A stretch of 64,000 bases of DNA, taken from contig JAJGOT010000359.1 of assembly GCA_022457155.1 (NCBI GenBank), positions 538,501 through 602,500 on the forward strand, written 5' to 3'. The notes beneath the pieces are model-generated. The model ran no database searches. It was not told the origin of the DNA and saw nothing but the letters and a program-made list of their open reading frames with translations. This DNA comes from Cladopsammia gracilis. Lineage: Eukaryota; Cnidaria; Anthozoa; Scleractinia; Dendrophylliidae. Position 1 is the first letter of the stretch. Each line of letters starts with the position of its first letter. Positions 11,120 through 22,117 of this stretch are shown here, piece after piece. The position numbers and the translations under genes were made by a program.

Positions 11120-11822
11120 GGTACGGGTCGCACTTAGGGTCTTTTATTTGTTTGTCGCGGACATAACAATGCATGGTTCAATGATTCGACATTCCATGCC
11201 TTGCCGATTAGGGTCGCACGTTTACAACATAAGTGATAAATAAACATTTAAAATAAACATTTATCCCGCGAGGTCTTAATGTACTACGTCATAATAATCA
11301 ATACTTTGCATCAATACTTTGCAGTGGTGTGGTATTCTGAAGCTGAGCAAAAGTGGGTTGTGTTTGTGTCCTTGGCTGCAACGGAGAGTGCACAAACTCA
11401 TTTCCACCGTAGAAAGGGAAGTTAAAGGCACCTGCTGGATACTGTGACCTGTACTGATGCTCTTGCGCTTGGTAATTGAAATGATTCAAGTTTGCCATAA
11501 TAAAACTAGACGATGACTGTTCAATAATAAAAAAGCTGGATCTTGCTCTACATACACGAGGCGAGTTTGCAGTATTGTGAAAGTGAAAATCTGAGTGTTT
11601 CAGGGTTTGATTGGCTTTTTGACAGTAGAAAAACAAGAATTTTTTTAGAGCCATTAGGCATGATATGACCTACTTCGAGGCAGGACATCGCACTCTTTTA
11701 TCTTTAGGTGCGGTGGCCATAGTTATGTCTGCTTCCAACATAAGGGTCGCACTTGTCGTCGGTATATGATGACAGCAATTATGTCCACTGTTAACACCAA
11801 AGTTAAAAGTGTGACCCACACC
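11120..11822. mobile_element. Second PIF/Harbinger element, 703 bp, ATA target duplication
   Basis: The left end GGTACGGGTCGCACTT (11120) and the right end, read inward, GGTGTGGGTCACACTT (ending 11822) are diverged forms of the GGTATGGGTCGCAC terminus of the 8754-9895 element. ATA flanks both sides (11117-11119 and 11823-11825). Two further internal GGTCGCAC words lie at about 11212 and 11748. The inside has no transposase, only one short minus frame. Confidence 0.75.
11298..11654 (-). CDS. Short ORF inside the Harbinger element, possibly start of its second protein
   Basis: A 118-codon minus frame, with a second in-frame ATG leading a Gln/Asn/Tyr/Phe-rich stretch (MANLNHFNYQAQEHQYRSQY). PIF/Harbinger elements usually encode a Myb/MADF-like partner protein besides the nuclease, and its N-terminus is often low-complexity like this. 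No Myb repeat is visible, so it is at best the 5' part of that gene. Placement within the element, not sequence similarity, is the main argument. Confidence 0.35.
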   Translation of the reverse strand: MALKKFLFFYCQKANQTLKHSDFHFHNTANSPRVCRARSSFFIIEQSSSSFIMANLNHFNYQAQEHQYRSQYPAGAFNFPFYGGNEFVHSPLQPRTQTQPTFAQLQNTTPLQSIDAKY

Positions 11823-12009
11823 ATATCTGCAACATTAAAAACATCTACAACAAATTAAACATACATATGTTATATACATGTAAATACAATTATGTAATCA
11901 TATAAGAAGGTTGCCCAATCAAATTGAGACGAGGAACTTCATTTAGTACTAGTGTTCAGAGTATAGATCTTCCAACTTGTATTTAATGGTTATTTTGTTA
12001 ATAAAGTCG

Positions 12010-13190
12010 TTTATTAACAAGGAGTTACAGTGTAGCTTGTTGGTATAAATGAAGTGATGAAATTTCCAAATAAGTATTATACAGTGGATGGATTGAGATT
12101 GACATGATTACACATATTGAACCATTGTACCGCATTATGAATAAATTGTTTTGTATGTTGGTAGTCTGCAAATGTCTGTTTAATTAACTCGTTCTCTGCA
12201 ATACACACAATCGCTATCCTCTTTAATACCGAATCTGTGTAGTTCCTTTTTGGTCACTACAATTCTGTGTATAAATTTAAAATGGAATTCCTTCAGTTTG
12301 TTCTCTCTACAAATTTGATTTACAGATTGAAATATATTTTCCCAATTTCCTGTATTTAGTGATAAAAACTTATTCCATTTAGCTGGACCAGTTTGTGGCT
12401 AACAATGAACTTTCCAGTTCAGTAATCAGCAAAAATCTCTTATTTTTGCCGTTTCTAGGTCTAACTCCGTTGACTTGTCCAGTTCAATTTTTGTATTGAT
12501 TATTTAGAAATATTTCTTTACGAAAATCTGTCCTGTTTCTTGCCTCTATTAGTAGGTGATGTAAAAAGTCTTACAATTATATTTTATATTAAAGTCCTTA
12601 TAAGATAAAAACTGGCCGTTACTATCTGAAAGATCCTTAACAGAAATTATTCCTTTTGAAAGCCATTCGCTTATGATGAACAGCTTGCCATCCATTAGAA
12701 TCTCGCAATTGTTAAATAAAACAGTTTTCTCCAGATTGTAGTTGCATACAGATTTTAACTCTTTAAAAGATGATAGAATTTCTTTATAAAATATTGGAAG
12801 TTTGGTATTTATAAATTTCACATCGTAGTTGCAATGAAGAAGAAACTTTAAACCACCTAGTTTACGAAAAAATTATCAGGAACAGACTTCCAATTTAAAT
12901 TTGTATCACAAAGAAGTCACGGGATCCACGCGAGCTGCATTGCCTTTATCATTAAATTAATATCAGTCATGAATTCCACCTTTATTGTAGTCTTGATAAA
13001 GGCCTTCTCTTTTAATTTAATCATTTTTCTTGTTCCAAAGAAAATCAAATAGCTTTCTTTTGATGATCGTCGCAATATCTCCAGGGATATTTATGTTAGT
13101 TGCGGAATAAACAATTTGCGATAGCCCGATAGATTTTGAAATCAATACTTTTCCAAACAGCATAAGATTCCTTGAACTCCAATTGTGACC
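12010..13190 (-). pseudogene. L1/Tx1-like LINE ORF2 C-terminal fragment
   Basis: Minus-strand reading through many stops gives, in order, IATIIKRKLFDFLWNKKND and EGLYQDYNKGG (13080-12950), then FYKEILSSFKELK and LSDSNGQFLSYKDF (12830-12550), then EFHFKFIHRIVVTKKELHRF and EDSDCVYCRE (about 12300-12190). The last part is the cysteine-containing C-terminal segment of L1-type ORF2 (zf-RVT-like). This is post-reverse-transcriptase sequence only, heavily mutated. Its upper edge meets the word-array block at 13190. Confidence 0.65.
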
Positions 13191-13320
13191 TCACGTCAAA
13201 ACGTTCCTTATGGTATCCGTTCAAACGGCTGAATTGGGTAGAGAAGCCATTCAAAACGGATACCCTGAACGGCTGAAGAAAATTTTTGAACGGATTAAGT
13301 TGAATGGCTGACAGAGTTAC
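13190..13320. repeat. Cluster of CCGTTCAAAACGG-like words (short relative of the 22.6-24.1 kb element)
   Basis: Within 130 bp the words TATCCGTTCAAACGGCTGAA, CCATTCAAAACGGATACC, TGAACGGCTGAAG, TGAACGGATTAAG and TGAATGGCTGAC occur in both orientations. The same vocabulary (CCGTTC, GCCGTTCA, GGCTATCCGTT) fills both ends of the element at about 22600-24085. This looks like a miniature or remnant of that family inserted at the end of a LINE fragment. Confidence 0.6.
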
Positions 13321-13393
13321 TCATCATTTAACACTTTAGCACTCTTTAGAAAGACACCCACATCAGAAAGGAGGTCACCGACTAACAATTCCT

Positions 13394-13921
13394 TTAAGAA
13401 ACAGGTGTTTTTGGAATAGTTATATATTTATTACTCCAAATAACTTGATGAACAACATCACTGTACGATACTACTTGACATTCATTTAGAACTGACCAAG
13501 CATCCCGACACTCTTTATAAAAAACTGGAAAATAGACATGTAACTTACAAATATCAAAATTACACTTAAGAACAAATTTTCCACCTGGTGGAGAGAGAAA
13601 GTAATTTAGTATTATCTTCCAAGAATTGCTACATTCTTCGTCCACAAATCTTTTTAATACCAAAACCCTCTGTGCTCGAATCATCGATTGGATGTCTAGC
13701 ATTCTAAGTCCACCATCCCCGATGTCATTGATGAGAGAGAGGCACTTAATTTTATCATTGCCTTTCCAAATAAAACCATAAATCACACTGTTAATCTCTT
13801 TAATGAAATCATCTGAAACTGCAATCAACGCCGCTTTACTTAGAACTTTAGGTAGAATTAAGGATTTAACAATTTGTATTTTTCCTAGTAATGTAAGCCC
13901 TCTCCACTTCCACATATTCAA
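13394..13921 (-). pseudogene. L1/Tx1-like LINE ORF2 fragment, post-RT region
   Basis: One uninterrupted minus frame of 175 codons reads the thumb/connection of an L1/Tx1-like ORF2: WKWRGLTLLGKIQIVKSLIL, NSVIYGFIWKGNDKIKCLSL, GDGGLRMLDIQSMIRAQRV and YFPVFYKECRDAWSVLNE. It is cut off at both ends. It overlaps in content with the neighbouring 14004-14989 copy, so these are two separate insertions, not one split element. Confidence 0.7.
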
Positions 13922-14003
13922 CTACATATTCATACTACATATTCAGAACAAAATGAAAGCTATTTGAATATGCTATGATCATTGAAGAAAATCAATGAAT
14001 ATT

Positions 14004-14989
14004 TTATGCAACTTGATTACAAAATGAAGAGTATTGACAAAAGAATACTTTCTTCAACTTGATAACTTGATTACAAATGATGATATGATTTAGGAGTGCC
14101 CAAAACCGAGTATTAATAGTGTATCCAAGCATGATATCAATTTTGTCAAGTGCATTGATTTCAAAATGAAGTTCATTTAGCCATGAGATTACTGATTTCC
14201 AGAAGTCCTGACTGGCCTTACATTCAAAGAATAAATGCTCGAGGGATTCTTCTACCTCCTCGCAAAAGGAACACAAATTCGAATTCGTGAAATTCATTTT
14301 GTACAGCAGATTATTAGTATATACTATGCGATGAAGGAGATTAAACTGAAAGCATCTACTTCGGACGTCCAGACTAACCTTGAAGGGAATTAAAAATATT
14401 TGGTCCCACTTGATTATGCGGTTGGGAAATAGTGTATTATATTTATGCATTGAGGTAGGAGAGACACGTGCTTGTGCGACTAAATGCCAGTATAATGTCT
14501 TAGAAGTTAAAAGCGGGAGGTTAACAACATTGCCTAATTGTAGAGGGAATTCTAAGTTTCTATTTTGTGGTTGTTTCAAATTAACGTTAGCTGTGTTGAG
14601 TAAATTCTTACAAGGAAGTGGGAGCGCCTTTGATAGACCAAAAACATCAAGTATTCGTTAAACTTTAGTCCATTACTTCTAAAGTGATCCCATGATAGGA
14701 GTTTTCCATTGTCGGAAAGGATGTCAGAGACTTTAGCGATTCCCTTTTTTAGTAGCTTGTTACTGAATATGGGTTTATTTTCAATACGTAAATGCTGATT
14801 GTTCCATATAATTTCCTCTAGGACATCTTCACGAGAAGACATAATTTTATTGATTGTTGACCACGCTGTTAGGCAATCGCGATAGAATTTGGGGAAATTA
14901 TCAAAGGACAAGTCAGCCGGCCTAAAGTTGCTTTTCAAAATAAAAATACCACTATAGTCTTTCAGATAAACCTGCCATTTTGGCTTCAA
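14004..14989 (-). pseudogene. L1/Tx1-like LINE ORF2 C-terminus
   Basis: Two minus frames joined near 14580-14650 read the last third of an L1/Tx1-like ORF2. The first (14989-14576) has KFYRDCLTAWSTINKIM and ISDILSDNGKLLSW-like spacing (VSDILSDNGKLLSWDHF). The second (14579-14004) has FQFNLLHRIVYTNNLLYKM and the cysteine motif CSFCEEVEESLEHLFFEC, the zf-RVT-type end of these proteins. One frameshift and a 5' truncation make it inactive. Confidence 0.72.
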
Positions 14990-15204
14990 TCACATGAGCC
15001 TAAAGTCACGACAGCTGACCCAGCGTGAAGTAAGAAACATGTTGTTAGCTGAAACAGACAAAAACGAGTTACTCTAGTCAAAATAATAGAATGATACAAT
15101 GATATAATAGAATCGAAATTTCATAACAAGTTAGGTAACAAAAAATAATATTTATTACAACTGTGAAAAATGTGAACGTATGTGCCATAACGTGCAAACA
15201 AGGC

Positions 15205-17866
15205 TTATTCAGTATCAGGGGAACTACTAGCTAGACCAAACTTCTTCTCCCACTTTTCCAATGCTCTTGTGTTTGCTTCGGCTGCCTGGTTTGCAGTGGC
15301 CAGAAATTGAGGCAACTGGTCTAGGAGGCTCTCAAGTTTCGTATTGTTCCTCGATGCTGGTCCTTTTCCTCTCTTCCTTTTTGTTGTTCCGTCTTCTCTG
15401 TCACTCTTTGACCTTCTCTTTATGCCCTCCGCCAGTTGAATTCGAGCAATGCCCTGCTGGACGAGAGGGCATGAAAAGAAGAGGTGCTCCAAGGATTCAC
15501 GACCACAACCACAAAAGCAAGAAGGATCAAACTGATAACCAAAAGAAATTAACCAGACTGCCGTGAAGAGGACCCCATGGGCAACCTGCCAATTAAGATC
15601 AAAAACATGTCGGTCAAGCGGCATACAAGAAAGTCCAAAACACGTAGCATCCCAGTCCAGATTACCATAAATAGAACCAAACTTTGACACAAGGAGGAAC
15701 ACAACCCATGGAAGGAAGGTATGCAACATAAACCCCCTTGGAGGAGATGGCCTCCACCGGCATCGGCCGAGATGGAAGGATGGAGGTAAGAGCCACCCCC
15801 CAGAAAACGCCAAGCATAGAAAAGAGAACGATAGAATGCCAGGAACACATCAGGGGAAAAAAGGAGGGATTAGCAAAGACAACATAAGGATCCACACCAA
15901 AACGATCAAAGCACCAGTAAGTAACAAACCCCAGCCACCAGGAAAACAACGAAACAGCTTGACCCATTGAACCAACAGAGCATTGATTTTAGCCTCTAGA
16001 GAAATCATAGAAAGGCTGCCACCAGAACGGGGATGGACGACAACGTTCCGCGCGACCTTATCAGGCTTCCCACCCAAAAGGAAGAAAAAAATCAATTTGT
16101 CCAGCTGCAGGCGAGCCCATGGGTCAACCCAACAAGAGCACCCACATACCATACTTAAGAGAGTGCTAACGCATTAACCACCAGAACCTTGCCTTGAAAT
16201 GATAAAATGCGGTGACGCCAAGAACCCAAATCATGCCGCACAGCCTCAATTCGGGGCAACCAGTTTGCCTCTTCCACATCACAGTTCCTGATAAACATGC
16301 CAAGGGCTTTGATCTTCAAGTTTGTCCACTGAATTGTGACTGGCGCATCCAAGCGACCGCGCCACCCTCCCAAGCACCCTCCCAACCACCCTCCCAACCA
16401 CCCTCCCAACCACCCTCCCAACCACCCTCCCAACCACCCTCCCAACCACAACCCCTCCCATTTATCTAAATTGAGCTTGGCATCAGAACCCTTTTCAAAA
16501 TCATCATAGACGTCAAAGACAAATCAAGGTCAGGTCTGAAGAAACAATGACAGACATATCATCCGCATACAGAGACAGCACAGGAAGGGGCCTAGGCACC
16601 CGGGGAAGTGAAAGGCCAACGATAAACGGGATGCCCCGAATATTAGCTGCCAGGACCTCCATTGATAAAACATAAAGGAGAGGGGACAAAGGACACCAGT
16701 GCCTTACACCCCGTGAAGGCCAGAAAAGGTCAGAGGTGTACGCATTAACCAAAACAGCACCAGAGACATCGGTGTAGAGCAATTTAACCCACCGGATAAA
16801 ATCCGGCCCAAAACCCAAATGCGCTAAGACAGCAAACAAAAAATCCCATTCAACGCGATCGAACGCTTCCTCCTAGTCCAGAGCCAAAATAGCAGCACAA
16901 CAATCCGTTTCATTAGTGTACACAACAACATCCCTGAGTAAGGCAACATTTTCCCGCATGTACCATCCCCTGACCCCGCTGGTCTGGTCAGGAGCAACCA
17001 CAAGATGGAGGACTTTCAACAGACTGCCAGCCAGGGCCCGAGCGCACATTTTATAATAATTTGTGTAAGAGCCGATGCCCTTTCTTAAATATCAAGGAGA
17101 TCAATGCCAAATGCTGGGAAGAGAGGAGAAGCCCAGATGCAAAAGAATCATTATTAATCTGAACCAGATTATCACCCAAACAATCCTAGAAAGCCAGATA
17201 AAATTCAGGAGGGAGCCCATCAGAGCCAGGGGCTTTCCCCTTTGCCATACCCCGCAAGGACAGTAAAACCTCATTCGTCAATGGGCCCTTACACAAAGGA
17301 ACCTGATCCAGATGTTGATGAGCAGACAGGTTATTTAGCAACCGGGACTGGACCTCAGAGTCAATAGAACAAGCCGTAAACAATGTTGAATTAAAATACC
17401 ATTTAAACTCATTACCAAGCTACCATCAGACGGTCGCATCGGCGCGATCCACGAATCAGCACCACGCTTGGCCTCCGAGCGCAAAAAGAATTTGGAGGAT
17501 TCCCCCCTTTTCCACCCATTGAACACGCGACTGGACCCTTGCCCCCTCAGCAGCAATTTGATCAAGAGATGCCAATTGGGAGAGAACAGACTCATAAATA
17601 TCAAAAAGGTGGGCCGCCCTGTTGGTTGGTTGTTGGTTGTCAACCTGACCCTTCAAGTGAGATGCTAACGAGGAGGGCAAAGATTTACATTGCTTTCTTT
17701 CCTTAGCCAATTTACAACAATATCGAACTGCAAGATCTCTAATCTCCTCCTTCCCGCGGTCCCACCATACAGCAGCCGATGAGAAGGAATCTTTCATGAG
17801 AGGCCACTTGGACCAGACTCCGCACAGCAGCTTGATTTGGGATTTTTTAGTTCTGAGGGAAAACAT
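15205..17866 (-). pseudogene. L1/Tx1-like LINE ORF2, linker through C-terminus, decayed
   Basis: A second type of L1/Tx1-like ORF2 on the minus strand. From the top: the endonuclease-RT linker (ARVQSRVQWVEKGG, FFLRSEAKRGADSWI), the RT entry (GMAKGKAPGSDGLPPEFYL, near 17260), then GVRHWCPLSPLLYVLSMEVL and SLYADDMSV (16839-16513). RT motif B has His-Trp where Gln-Gly is usual, but the YADD box is intact. Beyond a minisatellite come the post-RT region (FLLGGKPDKVARNVVV) and the C-terminal cysteine segment CFCGCGRESLEHLFFSC (15570-15450). At least six frame breaks. The last 75 codons (KRRSKSDREDGTTKRKRGKG onward, to SSSPDTE) do not look like LINE sequence and may be foreign. Confidence 0.72.
16362..16450. 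repeat. 12-bp minisatellite (CCCTCCCAACCA)n inside the LINE
   Basis: About seven near-perfect 12-bp units. The complementary strand is TGGTTGGGAGGG-repeated, which contains successive GGG tracts with short loops (GGG-A-GGG-TGGTT-GGG-A-GGG) and so fits the G-quadruplex pattern. Since 12 is a multiple of three, the array reads as repeated WLGG in the LINE direction without shifting the frame. Confidence 0.9.
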
Positions 17867-18565
17867 CTACTAAAAATGCTATACTAAGGTTGTCAGGTAC
17901 GGTAAATAAAACGGCTGACAATTGTTTTTTGTCAGAGGTAGAGAACGAGTACAAATAAGCAGCTTGCATCTGCGAACCAGTCGCTTACCTGGCAATTTAC
18001 ATGAGGGCGCTGGTGTCATTCAAATAATGGCGAAAGACCAGATTTCGTAAAACAGTACTGCACAAAAATACTAATGTCACCATTTGTTGCACTAAGAATC
18101 CTGAACAATTACTACCCATATCAGTAATCTTTATACAAAGATTACGTGTGATCTTAATATAAATATCACGGTCATTTTAAAATCATTCTCATTAAAAATT
18201 CAGCGATAATTGCATTGTTTGCCCATTCAGCCCTGAACTCCCCTGTGACTGAAATCAAAGCCGCCACCAGGCTTTTCATAATGACCGTAGATTACCAGGT
18301 ATAAAGGCTCATACACGTGATCGATTTGCGTCGTGTGATTGGCTGATATGCTCATGAACTATTAATGAGTTTTTGAAAAAAAATTTAAACTTCGACTTTA
18401 TTTCCAATAATTCAACGTCAATTTGTTCTGACAATGGAGGTTCCCTTTAACTCTTAGAGCAGGATTTAATGTCACACCTAGTTTAAATAAGTGGCCTCTT
18501 GTGTTTGTTAACACTATACTGTAACCGAGAAAATTCTTTGTTGTGGGTGTGTAGCCACTTGTTAA
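17867..18565. other. No gene recognised
   Basis: AT-rich spacer between the LINE and the DUF6589 relic. I see no repeat, domain or exon that I can support. Confidence 0.4.
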
Positions 18566-18569
18566 GCTG

Positions 18570-20233
18570 ACTAAAGTCAAGTCCACCCAAAATGTTTCTT
18601 TTGAAATCTGAATATTTCTGATAGTTGCGTTCAGGCGTGAAGGTGATTAGAGCGTTTTCACAGACGTCATAAAAATTCAAAAATCTAAAGTATACATCCT
18701 GCAAAGCTGTTTCTAACATGGTATATGGATACCAGTGTTATAATCTTTCACAAAAAGTTTCGGGTTTTAACGATGTTTTGCTTGCGATTTATAAAGGTTT
18801 AAAATGTGTCACGCAATCCGTCACGCTATTTCAAATAAGCCGTGAAAATCAACAATTGAACTAGTTGAAAGTTATTTTTGAATTATAGATGCTTATAAGC
18901 CGATTTAATGGAACTTATAGTGAATACAATATTTTGTGATGAGATTTTTGGTGTAATTAAGGCTTTGAATTTTTGGCCGCCATGTTGGTGTACCAAAGTG
19001 GTACACCAAGATGGCCGCTCCATACATTTCTTACTAAAAATGTCTAACACTCGCTCGCCTGTAACTCTTGAACTAAATGCTCTTGCGCTTCAAAATTTGG
19101 CCCAGATGTGTAGTTTTACACTCTCCACAATTCCATAAACATTTTGAAATCGAAAACGGCTTCTGAATTTTGATATGATGTCAGTGAAAACGCTCTATAA
19201 ATCGTTTCTTTCATGGATCTCTTTAACAAGTAGAGTAAAATCTTTGTCATCCTTGGCACTAATATGATGTCCACTTGGTTGTTTAAGTCCCAGTTCAACA
19301 TCCATTTTATCAAACATTTCCTGTAGTATTGATATTGCTTCACTGCAACGTTGCGCCGATTTCTACGTCACATTAACACCAAGGCATTTCAACATCTCTT
19401 TTAAAAGATGGTTCAAGTCTTCCAATCTCAGGTCTAAGGAGATATTGCGCCCCTTTCCTCCATGATTATTCACAGTCCGATTCCACTTCAGCACGTGGGA
19501 AAGCCTTTCTGATAAAGACATGCTGTGAAGAAAAACAACTGTAATGCAGCAAATGCATACTTAGTATGCTTGTATGCTCGGAAAATTAACATCATAAATT
19601 TCCAGCATCTCAGTATCCTTTCACCATCACCCTCTTTAACTGCATCATCAAAATTAAATACAATCATGCCAAAATTTAAACGAGCACTAGCATAATTGTA
19701 CTGTGCATCTGTTTTTGATTCTGCAGTTGGGGTCTCTTTGGATTCTGGAGTGTTGGCAGAGTTTCTTGCCTCTTCCTGGCATGGATGGTTAACAGAATGC
19801 ACTTTGGCTTCATGGTTATCTCGCGCCCTTGCATATCTGTACTCTTTGTTGCAGACACTACAATGATACACTTTTGGTCTGTTCATTTCTATCACTTCAT
19901 CTCGAAGTGACTGGTGGAATTGTTCTTGGTCATCCATTACAGTTTTTTTTCAAGATCTGCTTAACTTGCTCATGAAGCCAAAGTCTTCTGGCAGTTTGCA
20001 TTCCCTGCAAAATCGAAGCAGGTTTGAATTCTTCAACAGGATCCTCCAAATTTGTCATTCCAAAGTGCTGCAATGAATGCATCTTTCTCAAGCTTGACAT
20101 AGTTCTTGCAGTAATTAAAGTTATCAAGCACATTAGATGTTTTGGTATTGACTTGATTAATTACATTCATATTGCTGCACATAGTTCCTACATCACAGAC
20201 AGAAGAGGAGTCAAAGAATACATCATACAGCAC
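18570..20233 (-). pseudogene. DUF6589-type gene relic, interrupted by a MITE
   Basis: From 20233 down, minus frames give LQHFGMTNLEDPVEEFKPAS and RRLWLHEQVKQILKK. Next comes a C2H2-like segment (YHCSVCNKEYRYARARDNHE, followed by KVH). Then comes the core YNYASARLNFGMIVFNFDDA...VKEGDGERILRCWKFMMLIF typical of DUF6589 proteins, which are multi-copy in corals. The tail (VLKWNRTVNNHGGKGRNISL, LDLRLEDLNHLLKEML) follows across a short frame change and a stop. The frame is broken at 19196 by an inverted-repeat element (18649-19196) and resumes at 18648 as FTPERNYQKYSDFKRNILGG. Function is unknown; the C2H2 finger suggests nucleic-acid binding. Three or more lesions make this copy dead. Confidence 0.7.
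18649..19196. mobile_element. 548-bp MITE with AGAGCGTTTTCAC termini
   Basis: The left end AGAGCGTTTTCACAGACGTC (18649) is matched inward from the right by AGAGCGTTTTCACTGACATC (ending 19196), with about 30 bp of imperfect terminal inverted repeat. A strong internal hairpin lies at 18977-19018 (GGCCGCCATGTTGGTGTACC against its complement). No protein. It splits the DUF6589 reading. No clear target duplication was seen, so the superfamily is open (hAT-like ends are possible). Confidence 0.75.
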
Positions 20234-20497
20234 CTATAAGTAAACAGTTTGTCATTAATAACACATTCAACCATCATTTCAACCCACTGGAAAAAAGACT
20301 GTGAATGGGGCCTGCCCATGGGCCAAAATCCTTTTTTGGTGAACTCTTGTTTAATTTATCTTAAACTATTTTAAAATGAGACACAAATTACATGTAAAAC
20401 AGAAAAAGCTAATGGTTCAATTTACTGGCATTGTTGAGTGATCTACTTCACGCTCCTTGGTTATTCCAATATTAGATAACAGCCTGATTATTTACAC

Positions 20498-21440
20498 TCA
20501 CAGGTGATCCTGAAAGCTAGCAACACTCTCAACGGCAACAGCTTCCTTTGTAGAGATGTCCAAAGATTGCTCTTCCCTCGACCAATAATCAGATACGTCT
20601 GGAGAAATGGGTGAAATTAAAGATCCTCCCCAACCAGTATTCGATGCATCAGTAGCTATGGAAACTTGAGAATGTCGCTCATCCCTCCAAGGTAATGGAA
20701 CATCCCATGTTATAAGAACAGCCAGCGGGAAACTTCCCCTCTTAAATCCCCACAAAGACGCAAAGGTTAAGCAGTGCTCAGACGTCTAGAAATGGCTGCA
20801 TTCATCTCCCGGGTAAAAAGCGGCTGTGCCACTGGGACTGCCAAGGAATAAGACACACTTCCCCACCAAACATTGAAGTGTCTTTACAGTCACCATCTTA
20901 GTCTGCAAAATCTCACAGACCAAGTTAGACAGATAGGCTCGTTTTATTAAGTCACTTTGCAGAATAAGGTGAAATACTTCAAGGGACGAGTCTGACAAAA
21001 AACCCAAGAAAGGTACCACCTTCGTACACTCCAAAAGTATCCAAGGTACACCAAATATTAGGCCACAATAAACAATGCGGACTGAGCAACCCGACGTTTA
21101 TCAAGACATGGGATAGCCAAGTATGCTCCCTTGTCTAAGGGAACCTGAAGTTGCCCATTGTGGTGATCATCAATGTAGGTATGGTATATCTATCGACTGT
21201 AAGAAATTTATTGCAACAAGGCCTGTGTTTAATATACGGGAAATCTTCCATCCAAAAGGCAACGTGTTCTAAGTGAAATACCATCCACCCCACTGGATTC
21301 TGAAAAAGGTGTGACTGTCATCAGTCAATAGAACGTGATCATATCCAGATTTGTCATCTAGGACTATTTGGTTAGAATCCACAACCAAGCCTTTCTACCT
21401 GGATGATTCATCCCACAAAATGCACTGGTGAAACCTCACC
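20498..21440 (-). pseudogene. DIRS-like reverse transcriptase/RNase H fragment
   Basis: Minus-strand reading gives DDKSGYDHVLLTDDSHTFF (near 21365), WGGWYFT and LPFGWKIS, the YIDD catalytic box in IPTYIDDHHNGQLQVPLD (21190-21140), then the thumb VVPFLGFLSDSSLEVFHL and LQCLVGKCVLFLG, and RNase H starting VSIATDASNTGWGGSLI and STKEAVAVESV. The order and the GWGG RNase H signature fit DIRS-type elements. Frame changes lie near 21040, 21200 and 20770. It ends at 20498 inside RNase H; no recombinase follows. Confidence 0.72.
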
Positions 21441-21660
21441 CTCAGTTCATGACAATGTAAATTCAAATAAATTGTAGTCCTAGACCAAGCTTTTCCACTT
21501 GGACAATTCATCCTACAAAATGCTCACCAGCGAAACCTCGCCCACAGTTCATAACAATTTGAACTCAAATAAGCATTCAAAGTCCTCAACTTAACCTTTC
21601 TGCCTGGCAGATTCATTCCGCAGAATGTTAAAAAAAGTGCAGCATCAGCGAAGCCCGGAT
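21385..21660. repeat. Tandem repeat, about 100-bp unit, next to the DIRS-like frame
   Basis: Three copies begin near 21389, 21487 and 21590. Each carries CAAGCCTTTCTACCTGGATG, ATTCATCCCACAAAATGC and (first two copies) CGAAACCTCGCCC..AGTTCA-like words. It sits between the reverse transcriptase and a low-complexity frame whose 3' end has a donor-like GAG|GTGAATATT. It may therefore be the inside of an element intron, like 28640-29110. Confidence 0.65.
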
Positions 21661-21780
21661 CGCCCTTATTCACAAGAATACAAACTACAATACAGATGAT
21701 TACAGAAAACTAAACAACAAATACTGCCCAAAGGGCAAACAAACCTCGACAACATAGTAAAAACAAGAATATTCACCTCA

Positions 21781-22028
21781 AGTTCCCCGTCTTGTGCGTC
21801 AGCATTCTGGGGCACAGCTTGTAGAACTCCTGGTCCTGTTTGTTGAGCTTTCGGTGCCTGGGGAACATTTTGTGGAGCATTCTGACCATCAGCTTGAGCA
21901 GGATTCTGACTGTCACCTCGAGCGGCATTCAGTGGGACATCTTGACTAGCATTCAGCAGAGCATCTTGGAGAGTTGAGAAAATTGCACTTGTAGTGCTGC
22001 CATCAGAAAGAAAGTTGAATTGGTTCAA
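21781..22028 (-). CDS. Low-complexity Ala/Gln/Asn-rich ORF, possible exon of the DIRS-like element
   Basis: A minus frame of about 80 codons, rich in repeated GDSQNPAQADGQNAPQNVPQ-like units, ends at a donor-like DGELE|GTGAAT near 21781, after which the frame becomes hydrophobic and intron-like. It lies upstream of, and in the same direction as, the DIRS-like reverse transcriptase. An ORF1 5' exon is one reading; a chance low-complexity frame is the other. Confidence 0.35.
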
Positions 22029-22117
22029 GGAGAGAAAAGTTCTTCACTCTGCCTACTGGAAGGGAAAACTGAGCAAGAAAATGAATAATTTCACTATCCT
22101 TATATCATCCCTAAAAA

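Noticed and set aside
16155..16469. Frames encoding repeated WLGG or PPSQ as possible repeat proteins
   Set aside because: They are the translation of a 12-bp minisatellite inserted in a LINE; no independent coding context.
21385..21660. CRISPR-like spaced repeats
   Set aside because: Imperfect units of about 100 bp without a constant repeat and unique spacers, in a eukaryotic intron-like setting; a minisatellite explains them.
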